Below are positions 33,791 to 42,152 of a stretch of DNA of 64,000 bases, in pieces. The stretch is from the NCBI RefSeq assembly GCF_002896965.1, contig NZ_LYMM01000095.1, positions 124,001 to 188,000 of the forward strand, in the 5' to 3' direction. The notes beneath the pieces were generated by a model. The model ran no database searches. It was not told the origin of the DNA and saw only the letters and a list, made by a program, of their open reading frames with translations. The position numbers were made by a program, and so were the translations under genes. Every line of letters begins with the position of its first letter. The first letter of the stretch is position 1. This DNA is from Novosphingobium guangzhouense. Lineage in GTDB: Bacteria; Pseudomonadota; Alphaproteobacteria; Sphingomonadales; Sphingomonadaceae.

Positions 33791-35044
33791 TCAGCCGGCG
33801 GAACCCAGCAGCATCTTCTCATCTTGCGCGATGTAATCGCGGATGAGCGGCAGGGCGTGGCGGGATCGGGTGTACTGGATCTGGTAGTTGCACATGCCCC
33901 CGCTTTCGAAGGCTGCCGTCGCGCCCGAGAGGTAGAAAATCCACATGCGGTAGAAGCGCTCATCATAGAGTTTGACGATCGCATCCTTGCTGGCGACGCA
34001 GCGCTTGTACCATTCGCGCAAGGTCTTGGCGTAGTGCAGGCGCAGGTTCTCAACGTCGGTGGCGATGAGGCGTACCTTTTCGCTCGATTCCACGGTTTCG
34101 CTCAGTGCCGGGATGTAGCCGCCGGGGAAGATGTACTTGCGGGTGAAGGCATCGGTCGAACCTGGCCCACCCATGCGCCCGATGGTGTGGAGGAGCATTA
34201 CGCCTTCGTCGTCGAGCATCGTCGCGCAGTCGCGGAAGAAACGGTCGAACTGCGCCTGGCCGACGTGTTCGAACATGCCGACCGAGACGATCCTTTCGAA
34301 CTTGTCACCCCGCGCCGCAAGGTCGCGGTAGTCGATCAGTTCGAAGTCGATGCGGCCTGACACACCTGCCTGTATCGCGCGTTCGCGGGCGAGGGCCAGT
34401 TGCTCCTCGCTCAGCGTGATGCCCTTGACGGAAACGTCGAAGTGCCTGGCAAGATAGATCGCCATGCCGCCCCATCCGCAGCCGATGTCGAGTACCTTCT
34501 GCCCCGGCTCGATCGCCAGTTTTGCGGCGATATGGGCAAGCTTGGCGGTCTGCGCCTGTTCCAGCGAAATATCGTCCGACGGCCAGTAGGCGCAGGAATA
34601 CTGCATGTGCTCTGTGTCGAGAAAAAGTTTGTATAGGTCGTTACCCACGTCGTAGTGGTGGGCGATGTTCTTCTTGGCGCTGGCTGCGCGGTTGATGCCG
34701 TCGACGAGGGTGACGACTTTCCCGACCACCTTCTTGAACGGGGTGTGTTCCTTCAGTTCTCCGCCCTTGTCCCAGCGTGCGTTGGCGCGCAGCAGATAGA
34801 CGAGATCCATGATATCGCCCTGCTCGACTTCGAGCTGGCCGTCCATGAACGCTTCAGCCGCGCCGAGCCGAGGATCACGCAGGATGCGGCGTTCGGCACC
34901 CTTGTCGGTCAGGCGGATGCGGACTTGCGGGAAGCCTTCTGCCGGGGTTCCAAAACGACGGAGGGAACCGTCGGGGCGGGCCAGTTCGAGCACGCCCTTT
35001 CGGACGCCGCGCTCGAGGAAGCGGTCGAGAATACCGAGTGCCAT
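33791..35044 (-). CDS. cfa: Cyclopropane-fatty-acyl-phospholipid synthase family protein
   Basis: The product is 417 aa. The N-terminal lipid-binding domain (about 1-120) precedes the SAM-dependent methyltransferase domain with VLDIGCGWGGMAIYLA, HYDVGNDLYKLFLD and a C-terminal GGMCNYQIQYTR. It transfers a methylene group from SAM to unsaturated phospholipid acyl chains, altering membrane packing under stress. Length fits the Cfa family. Monocistronic, 75 nt from argG. Confidence 0.93.
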   Translation of the reverse strand: MALGILDRFLERGVRKGVLELARPDGSLRRFGTPAEGFPQVRIRLTDKGAERRILRDPRLGAAEAFMDGQLEVEQGDIMDLVYLLRANARWDKGGELKEHTPFKKVVGKVVTLVDGINRAASAKKNIAHHYDVGNDLYKLFLDTEHMQYSCAYWPSDDISLEQAQTAKLAHIAAKLAIEPGQKVLDIGCGWGGMAIYLARHFDVSVKGITLSEEQLALARERAIQAGVSGRIDFELIDYRDLAARGDKFERIVSVGMFEHVGQAQFDRFFRDCATMLDDEGVMLLHTIGRMGGPGSTDAFTRKYIFPGGYIPALSETVESSEKVRLIATDVENLRLHYAKTLREWYKRCVASKDAIVKLYDERFYRMWIFYLSGATAAFESGGMCNYQIQYTRSRHALPLIRDYIAQDEKMLLGSAG

Positions 35045-35108
35045 GAGAGGGTTGTGCGGGGGTAAATCCCCTTAGGCAAGGGGGCTTGTGTTGAGAAATG
35101 CACAATTA

Positions 35109-35876
35109 CTACCCCCGCGCCAGAAACAGCACATCGCGCGGCTGGGCGAGAAGGTGCTGCCCCGAATCGACGTAGAGCGTTTCCCCGCTGTCCAGCCATC
35201 CGCCGGCCAGGAAAAGGGCTGCGCCCGCGACGTCATCGGGCGTCGCCCGGCGGCCGAGCAAGTTCATCCGGTGTGACACTTCCGCTTCCGCCTCGCTCTG
35301 GTCATGGCTGGCGAGGATGGCGCCGGGAGCTATGCCGTAGACACGATCTTCTTTCGCCTGCCGGGCCATCGACAGCATCGGGATCGTGGCGGAAAGTGCG
35401 TGCTTGCTCATCGTGTACGAGAAGAAGTCCGGGTTCGGATTGAGCAGCTTCTGATCGGTGATGTTGATCAGGCGGCGTCCGGTACGGGAACGGGCGTGAG
35501 CAAGGAATGCCTGCCCGAGCCGGGCGGGGGTGGCCGCGTTCACCTGCATGGCGGCGGTGAAAATTTCAGGGTCCAGCGCATCGGCAGTATCGAGGTCGAA
35601 GACCCCGGCGCAGTTGATCAGCACGCGCCAGTCGTCGAGCCTGGCGGCGAGCGCTTCGACCATGGCGGGGCCTTCATCCCGATCGGCAAGGTCGCAGGAG
35701 ACGATTTCCGCGCTTGGCAGACTGGCGGCAAGGGTTTCGGCCTGCGCCTGCGAGCGGCCGTAATGGATCACGACATGCCAGCCCGCGTCGCCGAAGGCGC
35801 GGGCGATTGCCGCGCCGATCCGCTTGGCCCCGCCGGTAACCAGCATGGCCGGGCGATTCGCAGCGGTCGTGGTCAT
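35109..35876 (-). CDS. SDR-family oxidoreductase (pteridine reductase/FolM-like)
   Basis: The product is 255 aa. The cofactor motif VTGGAKRIGAAIA, with the basic K-R after TGGA, indicates NADPH preference and resembles FolM/pteridine reductases. The NNAG equivalent is NCAGVFD, and the catalytic YTMSK (Tyr-x3-Lys) follows NITDQKLLNP. The start at 35876 (MTTTAANRP) is preferred over an upstream GTG-initiated extension of five residues. The substrate is not known. Confidence 0.85.
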   Translation of the reverse strand: MTTTAANRPAMLVTGGAKRIGAAIARAFGDAGWHVVIHYGRSQAQAETLAASLPSAEIVSCDLADRDEGPAMVEALAARLDDWRVLINCAGVFDLDTADALDPEIFTAAMQVNAATPARLGQAFLAHARSRTGRRLINITDQKLLNPNPDFFSYTMSKHALSATIPMLSMARQAKEDRVYGIAPGAILASHDQSEAEAEVSHRMNLLGRRATPDDVAGAALFLAGGWLDSGETLYVDSGQHLLAQPRDVLFLARG

Positions 35877-35903
35877 GCCGCTGCCCGGCAAGGTGTCACC
35901 ATG

Positions 35904-35927
35904 GGTTTACACGGTTTACACGGTCCA
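35904..35927 (-). repeat. 24-bp repeat with tandem GTGTAAACC units, copy 2 (inverted)
   Basis: An exact reverse complement of 31632-31655, located just upstream of the SDR gene in an intergenic stretch. The units read GGTTTACAC on the plus strand. Confidence 0.85.
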
Positions 35928-36114
35928 AAGGAGGAACTCCGGGGGGCGGGCAGAGACGGTGCCGCCTGGCTGGAGATCGACCGGGTCATGAATGCAAGTC
36001 GCTGAAACATGGCCGCATTGGAGCATAGGCGGCCGGTGTAGGAAAGGATTCATGCACCCCTTGCGCACCCATCGCGCGCGTATCGTGACGGCGGATGGAA
36101 GGGGCGGACAAAGC

Positions 36115-36150
36115 AAAAGGCGCGCCGTCCGAAGACGACGCGCCTTTTTT
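36115..36150 (-). terminator. Bidirectional terminator downstream of the first glycine-zipper gene
   Basis: AAGGCGCG (36117-36124) and CGCGCCTT (36139-36146) form the outer stem. T-runs occur on both strands (CTTTTTT on plus, CCTTTTG on minus). Confidence 0.85.
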
Positions 36151-36170
36151 GCAAGGGGCTGGCTGAAGGA

Positions 36171-36497
36171 TCAGCGGCAGCGCGGACGATCGCCGCCACG
36201 GTCGATCTCACGACCCAGAACTGCGCCGCCGGCTGCGCCGAGCAGGGTGCCGACGGTGCGGTCGCCGCGGGTGTCGATCGCACGGCCGGCAAGGGCGCCG
36301 GCAACGCCGCCGATCAGGAGGCCGGTGGTGCCGTTCGACTTCTTGCAGTAGTAGCGACCGTTGTTGCCGCGCCAGTACTTGACACCGCGGTCGGTGTGAT
36401 AGCGACGGTGATCGCGCGCTTCAGCCGGAGCGGTGAAAGCGACGGTGGCCGGAATGGTGAGCGCCATCATAGTGGCGGCGAGAATCATCTTACGCAT
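36171..36497 (-). CDS. Glycine-zipper 2TM-domain exported protein
   Basis: The product is 108 aa, with a signal peptide (MRKMILAATMMALTIPATVAF). The mature protein has a basic stretch (ARDHRRYHTDRGVKYWRG), a GNNGRYYCKKSNGTTG motif and a glycine zipper (GLLIGGVAGALAGRAIDTRG, then TVGTLLGAAGGAVLGREID). It ends RPRCR. I chose ATG 36497; GAGG is suitably placed, and in-frame upstream ATGs are less likely. It is paralogous to the neighbouring gene at 36750-37157. Probably an envelope or stress protein. Confidence 0.8.
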   Translation of the reverse strand: MRKMILAATMMALTIPATVAFTAPAEARDHRRYHTDRGVKYWRGNNGRYYCKKSNGTTGLLIGGVAGALAGRAIDTRGDRTVGTLLGAAGGAVLGREIDRGGDRPRCR

Positions 36498-36636
36498 GAT
36501 ATGTGCCCTCATCGTTGCGTGGGAATGAGCTGGTAACGCCGCTATTCGTTCATTGATCCACAACGTCAGATGAACAAGCGCCGTCAGGAAAAAATGCGTG
36601 ACGAGGCGCACTGATCCAGCGGTGAACCGAAGCCAA

Positions 36637-36655
36637 ATGTTTCTTTGGGAAACAT
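36637..36655. other. Inverted repeat ATGTTTC-N5-GAAACAT between glycine-zipper genes
   Basis: ATGTTTC and GAAACAT with a 5-nt spacer lie upstream of the 36171 gene (minus strand). It may be an operator or part of a promoter. No further support. Confidence 0.35.
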
Positions 36656-36692
36656 AAACCGTTCGGGAGGCGCACATATGCGGCGGCCAATG

Positions 36693-36726
36693 AAAAACGC
36701 GCCGCCCTTTCGGACGGCGCGTTTTT
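36693..36726 (-). terminator. Bidirectional terminator after the second glycine-zipper gene
   Basis: AAAAACGCGCCG (36693-36704) and CGGCGCGTTTTT (36715-36726) form a perfect 12-bp inverted repeat flanked by A and T runs on both strands, a textbook intrinsic terminator. Confidence 0.9.
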
Positions 36727-36749
36727 CTTGCCCAAGCAGAGCGTTCAGC

Positions 36750-37157
36750 TCAGCGGCACTGGATATCGCCCTTGTCGATCTCACGACCAAGTGCGCCACC
36801 CAGCACACCACCCAGGATAGTGCCGATGGTCTTGTCACCATTGCCGGCGATCTGGTTCCCTGCCAGCGCACCCACGCCGGCGCCGATCAGCAGCCCGGTG
36901 GTTCCGTTATCGCGCTTGCAGTAATAGCGCCCGTCCCGGCCGCGCCAAACGTGGGAATCGCGGGTGATACGGCGCGGCTCGCGATAGCGACCGCGCGAAT
37001 CGTACATGTTGCGGCGGTTGTCATAGCGATCCCGTCGATCATGACGCCCATCGCGGTCACGGTCGTTCCAGCGCGGCGGATCGGCCATGACCGGGGCGAT
37101 GGGCAGGGCGGTGAGGGTAGTGGCCAGTGCTGCCAGAGCCAGCAGGGATTTCTTCAT
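36750..37157 (-). CDS. Glycine-zipper 2TM-domain exported protein (paralog)
   Basis: The product is 135 aa. The signal peptide is MKKSLLALAALATTLTALPIAPVMA, followed by an Arg/Asp/Tyr-rich region (DRDGRHDRRDRYDNRR), then WRGRDGRYYCKRDNGTTGLL and the zipper GAGVGALAGNQIAGNGDK, TIGTILGGVLGGALGREIDK. It ends DIQCR. The start at 37157 leaves GGAG about 8 nt upstream; the alternative ATG six bases earlier is too close. Shares the GRYYCK-x2-NGTTGLLIG core with the 36171 gene. Confidence 0.85.
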   Translation of the reverse strand: MKKSLLALAALATTLTALPIAPVMADPPRWNDRDRDGRHDRRDRYDNRRNMYDSRGRYREPRRITRDSHVWRGRDGRYYCKRDNGTTGLLIGAGVGALAGNQIAGNGDKTIGTILGGVLGGALGREIDKGDIQCR

Positions 37158-37311
37158 TTCCATTCTCCTGCAACGAATTGCTTGAAATCTGTCGCGGCCG
37201 GTCGACGGTATCATGACAACCTGCAATGAACCGCGGGCGGCACGCATGACGGCGTGGTGCTTTCCTGCGATGGAACGTTCAAAAGTGCAATCAGCTCCGA
37301 AAGGGCAATTT

Positions 37312-38169
37312 ATGTTTCTCGATCTCGTCGACGTCTTCGGTTCCGGGCCGCTCAGCGGCAATCCGCTGGCGGTCGTGCGCGGTGCAGAGGGGTTGAGCGA
37401 TGCGCAGATGCTGCGGCTGACGCAGTGGCTGGGCTATTCGGAGACGACTTTCCTGCTGCCGCCCAGCGACCCGCGCGCCGACTATCGGGTGCGGATATTC
37501 TATCCGGCGGGCGAACTGCCATTCGCCGGGCACCCTACGCTGGGGAGCGCGCATGCCTGGCTTGCTGCCGGTGGGGCACCACAGGCAGACGGCTGCGTGG
37601 TGCAGGAATGCGGCATCGGTCTTGTCGAAGTGCGGCAGGATGGAGAGCGGCTGGCGTTCCGCGCGCCGCCGCTGATCCGTTCCGGCCCGCTCGATGACAA
37701 GGATGTGGCCGAGACGTTGCGCCTGACGGGGGCGGACCAGAGTCAGGTCGTCGCGGCGGTTCACGCCGCCAACGGGCCGGGCTGGAAGGTGCTGCACCTT
37801 GCGTCGGCAGAGGCGGTGCTGGCCGCCGAACCTGCGGTGCGTGCGCAGCCGGGAACGGATGTGGCGCTGCTGGGGCCGTGCACTTCGGGCGGGGACGCAC
37901 AGTTCGAACTGCGGGCGTTCTTCGCCGATCCATCCGGAAAGATCGTCGAAGATCCGGTGACGGGCAGCCTTAATGCGGCGGTAGCGCAGTATCTTTTCGC
38001 CAGCGGGCTGGCGAAGGGCAGCTACATCGCCGCGCAAGGGCGCAAGGTCGGCGCGGACGGACTGGTCCATTGCGCGCAGGACGAAAGCGGCGATGTGTGG
38101 ATCGCCGGGCGGGTGGAGATGGTATCCGCAGGCGGGGCCTTGCATGCCTTCTCACCCCGCCCGGTTTGA
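37312..38169 (+). CDS. PhzF-family isomerase/epimerase-like protein
   Basis: The product is 285 aa, with two diaminopimelate-epimerase-like domains. It shows FGSGPLSGNPLAVV, the conserved Glu in SETTFLLPP (about Glu44, the catalytic acid in PhzF), FYPAGELPFAGHPTLGSAH and EDPVTGSLNAA. The family includes phenazine biosynthesis isomerase and many proteins of unknown substrate. No other phenazine gene is nearby, so phenazine synthesis is not inferred. AAAGGG precedes ATG 37312. Confidence 0.85.
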   Translation: MFLDLVDVFGSGPLSGNPLAVVRGAEGLSDAQMLRLTQWLGYSETTFLLPPSDPRADYRVRIFYPAGELPFAGHPTLGSAHAWLAAGGAPQADGCVVQECGIGLVEVRQDGERLAFRAPPLIRSGPLDDKDVAETLRLTGADQSQVVAAVHAANGPGWKVLHLASAEAVLAAEPAVRAQPGTDVALLGPCTSGGDAQFELRAFFADPSGKIVEDPVTGSLNAAVAQYLFASGLAKGSYIAAQGRKVGADGLVHCAQDESGDVWIAGRVEMVSAGGALHAFSPRPV

Positions 38170-38214
38170 GGCCCAGTGTGGGGCCCAGTTTGGGGCGGGG
38201 TGAGACTTCGGGCC

Positions 38215-39378
38215 TCAGCCGGGCTTCTTCGGCAGGGCGATCTCGGCAGTGCCGGTGCACATAGTCGTGCCTTTCTGGTTCTTCATCAAGTGCTTCACGT
38301 GAACGAGATGGCGGCCCTGATCGTCCACTGACTTTTCGGTGACTTCGGCGGTCTGGATCGTCACATCGCCGGTCAGCGCGGGGCCGCGATAGTTGGCGAT
38401 GGAATGCACGACCATGCCGTGCTGCCCCGCCCAGCCGGACAGATAGTCGGTCACCCAGGATCCCATCGATGCGCCATAGCCATAGCCGCGCGGCATGCCG
38501 ATGCGGCGGGCATACTTGGCGAACAGGTGCCCGCGCGATGGGCCGTAGTACGCGCCGTCAGTGAGGAAGGGGTTCACCTTCAGCATGTCGGGGTCGTTCT
38601 CGTAGCCCGCCATCTCGCGCGTGAAGCCAAGACCCTCCAGATCCTGCTTGCGCAAGTCGAGCGTGCCCCAGGTGTTGACGATGTAGGCACGCCATTCGGT
38701 GGCGAAGCTGGCGATCGAATGCGGGCCGAAGACGCGTTCAGGCAACTGGTCGCCCACCGCCACGTCGTCCCACCACCGTTCCTTGCTGCCGAGGTCGTGC
38801 AGCATCTGCACCCAGGCGAAGCGGCGCTGCTCCATCTCTTCCAGCGCTTCGTCGGTCCATTCGGGCTCTTCAAAGTCGTCGGTCTTGACGTTGTCACCGC
38901 CTGCTGCCGCGCGGTAGCGGATCGAGGTGGAGCGCTGGCGGGCGATCTCTTCGCCCTTCTGGTTCGAATAGTTGTTGTCGCCCCGCTGGAAGCAGGTGGG
39001 GCCAAAGCCGGTCTGCTTGACGGTGTAGTCGAACGGAATGCGGGTGTTGGTGATCACGTCGCCCGGTTCGATGCGCGGGCCGTGGAACCACCACTCGTCG
39101 CCGCCGAACAGGAGGTGCGAGTTTTCGATGCGGCCGACGCAGGCCGGTGCCGCGCCGTGACCGTCATCCGTGGCGATGGCGAAGCTTTGCGGTGCGACAA
39201 GGCGGCCCCAGACGCTTGCCTCGGCGTGGCCGGGATCGAAATGCGCAAGGTTGGGGTAATGCATCGCATGGACCCAGCGGCGGATGTCGTTGGGGGCGAT
39301 GGCTTCGCGCAAGGGCGAGAAGTCCATCGGCTTGCCAAGGTAGTTGTCGATATCGGAACAGTCGAAGTCGTCGCTCAT
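38215..39378 (-). CDS. Hot-dog (FAS1-like/MaoC) dehydratase domain protein, double domain
   Basis: The product is 387 aa. The N-terminal hot-dog half (about 1-160) contains WVHAMHYPNLAHFDPGHAEA and VGRIENSHLLFGGDEWWFHG; the C-terminal half (about 200-387) has WWDDVAVGDQLPERVFGPHS and NPFLTDGAYYGPSRGHLFA. Such proteins hydrate or dehydrate acyl-CoA or acyl-ACP intermediates. It is followed downstream by a DUF385-like protein and a TetR regulator. The substrate is unknown, but related genes occur in steroid and terpenoid catabolic regions. Confidence 0.75.
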   Translation of the reverse strand: MSDDFDCSDIDNYLGKPMDFSPLREAIAPNDIRRWVHAMHYPNLAHFDPGHAEASVWGRLVAPQSFAIATDDGHGAAPACVGRIENSHLLFGGDEWWFHGPRIEPGDVITNTRIPFDYTVKQTGFGPTCFQRGDNNYSNQKGEEIARQRSTSIRYRAAAGGDNVKTDDFEEPEWTDEALEEMEQRRFAWVQMLHDLGSKERWWDDVAVGDQLPERVFGPHSIASFATEWRAYIVNTWGTLDLRKQDLEGLGFTREMAGYENDPDMLKVNPFLTDGAYYGPSRGHLFAKYARRIGMPRGYGYGASMGSWVTDYLSGWAGQHGMVVHSIANYRGPALTGDVTIQTAEVTEKSVDDQGRHLVHVKHLMKNQKGTTMCTGTAEIALPKKPG

Positions 39379-39399
39379 GGTGTCTCTCAGAATTGGCGC

Positions 39400-39915
39400 C
39401 TAGAATTGCCGGGTGCCGGTGGCGTCTTCGGCCTTGAATACGGGGATCGGCTCGATCGCCTTGAGCATGACCAGCGGGATGACGCGGTCGGTCGCCTTCT
39501 GGTAATCCGCGTAGAAGGGGTGGCAGTCGGTCAGGAAGGACCAGACCTTGTCGCGTTCCGCCCCTTCCGGTTCGCGCCAGGTGGCGCGGAAGGCCTGGGT
39601 GGCGACCTGGAAGTCGACCGTACCGGCCTCGCGGATGTTGAGATACCAGGCGGGGTGATGGTCCGCGCCGCCCTTGGACGCGCAGATCACGACTTCACCG
39701 CCGATGTCGGCGTAGCAAAGGGGCGTGATGAAGACCTTGCCGCTCTTGCGGCCCACGTACTTCACCAGACAATGCGTGGCGAAGGACCTTCCGCCTACCG
39801 GCGTGATATCCATGATGTGGCCCTGCGCCCCGCCCGACGACAGGTACATGTCGCGGTGCTCGACCACCCAGTCCTTGCGCGTGTCGCGGATCGCGGCCGA
39901 CGTGTCGTCGCTCAT
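39400..39915 (-). CDS. DUF385/deazaflavin-dependent nitroreductase-like protein
   Basis: The product is 171 aa. The core has GGRSFATHCLVKYVGRKSGK and VVICASKGGADHHPAWYLNI, similar to the Ddn/DUF385 fold (split-barrel, F420-like cofactor). The family is common in actinobacteria and found in some sphingomonads; whether an F420 cofactor is made here is not known. GGAGAGGAGAAG lies before ATG 39915. It is 21 nt upstream of the dehydratase gene on the same strand, so probably co-transcribed with it. Confidence 0.7.
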   Translation of the reverse strand: MSDDTSAAIRDTRKDWVVEHRDMYLSSGGAQGHIMDITPVGGRSFATHCLVKYVGRKSGKVFITPLCYADIGGEVVICASKGGADHHPAWYLNIREAGTVDFQVATQAFRATWREPEGAERDKVWSFLTDCHPFYADYQKATDRVIPLVMLKAIEPIPVFKAEDATGTRQF

Positions 39916-40017
39916 GGGCTTCTCCTCTCCTCCCGAGCCGAAGCGTGAGGATGGGGGAGGGGAGAGCCTTGCGTCCAATCCCGAATGGGAACGCCGGGCA
40001 GTGATCGCCGGGGCGGT

Positions 40018-40635
40018 CTAGGCTACGTGCTGTTCCGCGGGCCAGACGCTGTGCGACAGAAGGTTGTCGACGAAGGCTTCGTGCTGGGCCGGGTCAACCG
40101 GATCGGGGCGCAGCAGCACGTCGGAGCGGTAGCCGGTCACGGCCGAAACGGTCAGCTGCGTCAGCTTGCGCGCTTCCTCGGCATCGAAGCGGGTGGCGAA
40201 GAAATCCGCGATCGCGCAGCGCAGCTTGGCGGGGCCGCGTGCGTAGAACGTCTCCTTGATCTCGGGGAACCGCTCCCCCTCGCTCACCACGAGGCGGTAG
40301 AGCAGCACCGAGTTGGCGCGCAGCAGGCAGTCGATGAAGCGCAGGCACGCGCGGCGCAGCGCCGGGACCGAGAAGGTCTGCCCGGTCAGCACTTCCTCCA
40401 CGTCCTTCGCGAAGGCTTCGACGTGCATGTCCACAACGGCCGCGAACAGTTCTTCCTTGGACGCGAAGTGCGCCCATAGGGTGGCCTTGGACCCGCCCAC
40501 GGTATCGGCGATCGCGGACATTGTCGTCGCAGCGTAACCTTGTTCGAGGAACATGCCCGATGCGACCCGCACGATCTCCGTCCGCTTGCGGGCCTTGTTC
40601 GCCTCGCGCTTCGAGATTCCTGTCTGTTCGGTCAT
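40018..40635 (-). CDS. TetR-family repressor of the adjacent efflux operon
   Basis: The product is 205 aa. The N-terminal TetR HTH (about 12-58) contains RTEIVRVASGMFLEQGYAAT and STMSAIADTVGGSKATLWAHFASKEEL split around the turn. The C-terminal ligand domain is variable. It is divergent from the NodT-EmrA-EmrB operon, with a palindromic candidate operator in the shared spacer. I chose ATG 40635; a longer frame overlaps the operator and is rejected. Confidence 0.9.
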   Translation of the reverse strand: MTEQTGISKREANKARKRTEIVRVASGMFLEQGYAATTMSAIADTVGGSKATLWAHFASKEELFAAVVDMHVEAFAKDVEEVLTGQTFSVPALRRACLRFIDCLLRANSVLLYRLVVSEGERFPEIKETFYARGPAKLRCAIADFFATRFDAEEARKLTQLTVSAVTGYRSDVLLRPDPVDPAQHEAFVDNLLSHSVWPAEQHVA

Positions 40636-40638
40636 GGT

Positions 40639-40652
40639 GTACTCGGTAGTAC
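40639..40652. promoter_or_regulatory. Candidate TetR operator of the efflux operon
   Basis: GTACT-CGGT-AGTAC is a perfect inverted repeat immediately next to the TetR start codon. A TTGACA hexamer at 40662-40667 could be the -35 element of the divergent efflux operon, but no convincing -10 follows. Confidence 0.6.
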
Positions 40653-40700
40653 AGTTTTTCGTTGACAGAAACAAGCCGGCAAACGATTTGGACCGTACCG

Positions 40701-42152
40701 ATGAGTACACAATTCTTCCCCCGAGTCGCGACAGCCGCCTTGCTGATCGCCTCCAGTTCGCTCGCAGGGTGCGGTGCGCCCGACCTTGGGCCACGCCCCG
40801 CGCTGCGCCCGCCGTCGACCCTCGACAGCGCCGCATCGATCCAGGGCACCGCTGCGCAATGGCCGCAGGACCGCTGGTGGACCGCTTACGGCGATCCCCA
40901 GCTTGATGGTCTGGTTGACGAGGCGATCAAGGGTTCGCCCGATGTCGCCACCGCGCTGGCGCGCATCCGCCAGGCACAGGGCGCGCTCGAAGCGTCGCGA
41001 TCTTCGCTGCTGCCCAGCATCGGCGGGCAGGGCTCCGCCTCGGTCGAGAAGCAGAGCTACAACAACGGCACCCCTGCCGCCGCGCTGCCCAAGGGCTGGA
41101 AGGACTATGGCATGCTTGCCCTGTCCGCCAACCTCAACCTTGATATCTGGGGCAAGAACCGCGCGCTGCTGGCCGCCGCGACGTCTGCCACCGAAGCGGC
41201 CATCGCGGATGAGCGACAGGCAGAGCTGGTGCTGGCATCCGAAGTCGTCTCGTCCTACTTCGACCTTGGCCGCCTGCTCGAACGCCAGAAGGTGCTGGAA
41301 GAGACGCTGGCTGCGCGAGACGGTTCGGCCAAGCTGGTCGGCCAGCGCGTGACGCAGGGCCTCGACAACCAGAGCCCGCTGCGCCAGTCGAACGCCGAAG
41401 CCGCCCGCGCGCGGATCGACGTTGCCGCCAACCGCGAACAGATCGAAAAGCGCCGCCATGCCCTGGCCGCGCTGCTTGGCGCCGGCCCAGACCGCACGCT
41501 GACGCTCACCCCCCCGTCCATCGCCACGATCGCGGCAACGCCGGTGCCCACCGACGCGGGCATTGCGCTTGCCGGGCGCCGTCCCGACGTCGTCATGGCG
41601 CGCAAGCTGGTCGAGGCGGCGGACAAGGGCGTCGAATACGGCAAGAAGTCGTTCCTGCCGGACATTTCGCTCAGCGGTCTCATTGGCCTCAGCTCGCTTG
41701 GCATATCGAACCTGTTCGACGACGGTTCGGACTATGGCAACGCGGGTGCGGCGGTCAGCCTGCCGATCTTCCAGGGTGGCGCGCTTTCGGGCCGCTATCG
41801 CCTGGCGCGCGGCGGCTACGACACGATGGTCGCCAGCTACAACAAGTCGGTGATCGGCGCCCTGCAGGAAGTTGCCGATGCCCTGTCCACCCGCACCTCG
41901 GCCGCCGAGCAGGAGCGCCACGCGCTTGACGCCCGTACCGAGGCGAACGCTGCCTATGGCCTTGCGCTTCAGCGCTACAAGGCCGGTCTGAGCACGTATA
42001 TCGACGTGCTCAGCGCCGAAACCACTGCGCTCGACACCCGCCTTGGCGCAGTCGACGCCCATTTCGCCACCCTTGCCAGCGAAGTCGCGCTCAAGCGCGC
42101 CCTGGGTGGCGGCTATGCAGAAGAATCCAGCCAGGAAAGCCTCGACCGATGA
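40701..42152 (+). CDS. NodT-family outer-membrane efflux lipoprotein
   Basis: The product is 483 aa. The lipobox is LAGC (Cys24). The TolC-like body carries WWTAYGDPQLDGLVDEAI at the start and two long coiled-coil halves (for example LARIRQAQGALEASRSSLLP). The protein is the outer-membrane channel of a tripartite drug-efflux pump. Its stop overlaps the emrA start by 4 nt (ATGA). ATG 40701 is chosen because an earlier frame would overlap the promoter region. Confidence 0.93.
   Translation: MSTQFFPRVATAALLIASSSLAGCGAPDLGPRPALRPPSTLDSAASIQGTAAQWPQDRWWTAYGDPQLDGLVDEAIKGSPDVATALARIRQAQGALEASRSSLLPSIGGQGSASVEKQSYNNGTPAAALPKGWKDYGMLALSANLNLDIWGKNRALLAAATSATEAAIADERQAELVLASEVVSSYFDLGRLLERQKVLEETLAARDGSAKLVGQRVTQGLDNQSPLRQSNAEAARARIDVAANREQIEKRRHALAALLGAGPDRTLTLTPPSIATIAATPVPTDAGIALAGRRPDVVMARKLVEAADKGVEYGKKSFLPDISLSGLIGLSSLGISNLFDDGSDYGNAGAAVSLPIFQGGALSGRYRLARGGYDTMVASYNKSVIGALQEVADALSTRTSAAEQERHALDARTEANAAYGLALQRYKAGLSTYIDVLSAETTALDTRLGAVDAHFATLASEVALKRALGGGYAEESSQESLDR

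Noticed and set aside
37312..38169. Phenazine biosynthesis locus
   Set aside because: Only a PhzF-family protein is present, with no phz genes nearby; the family is widespread with other roles.
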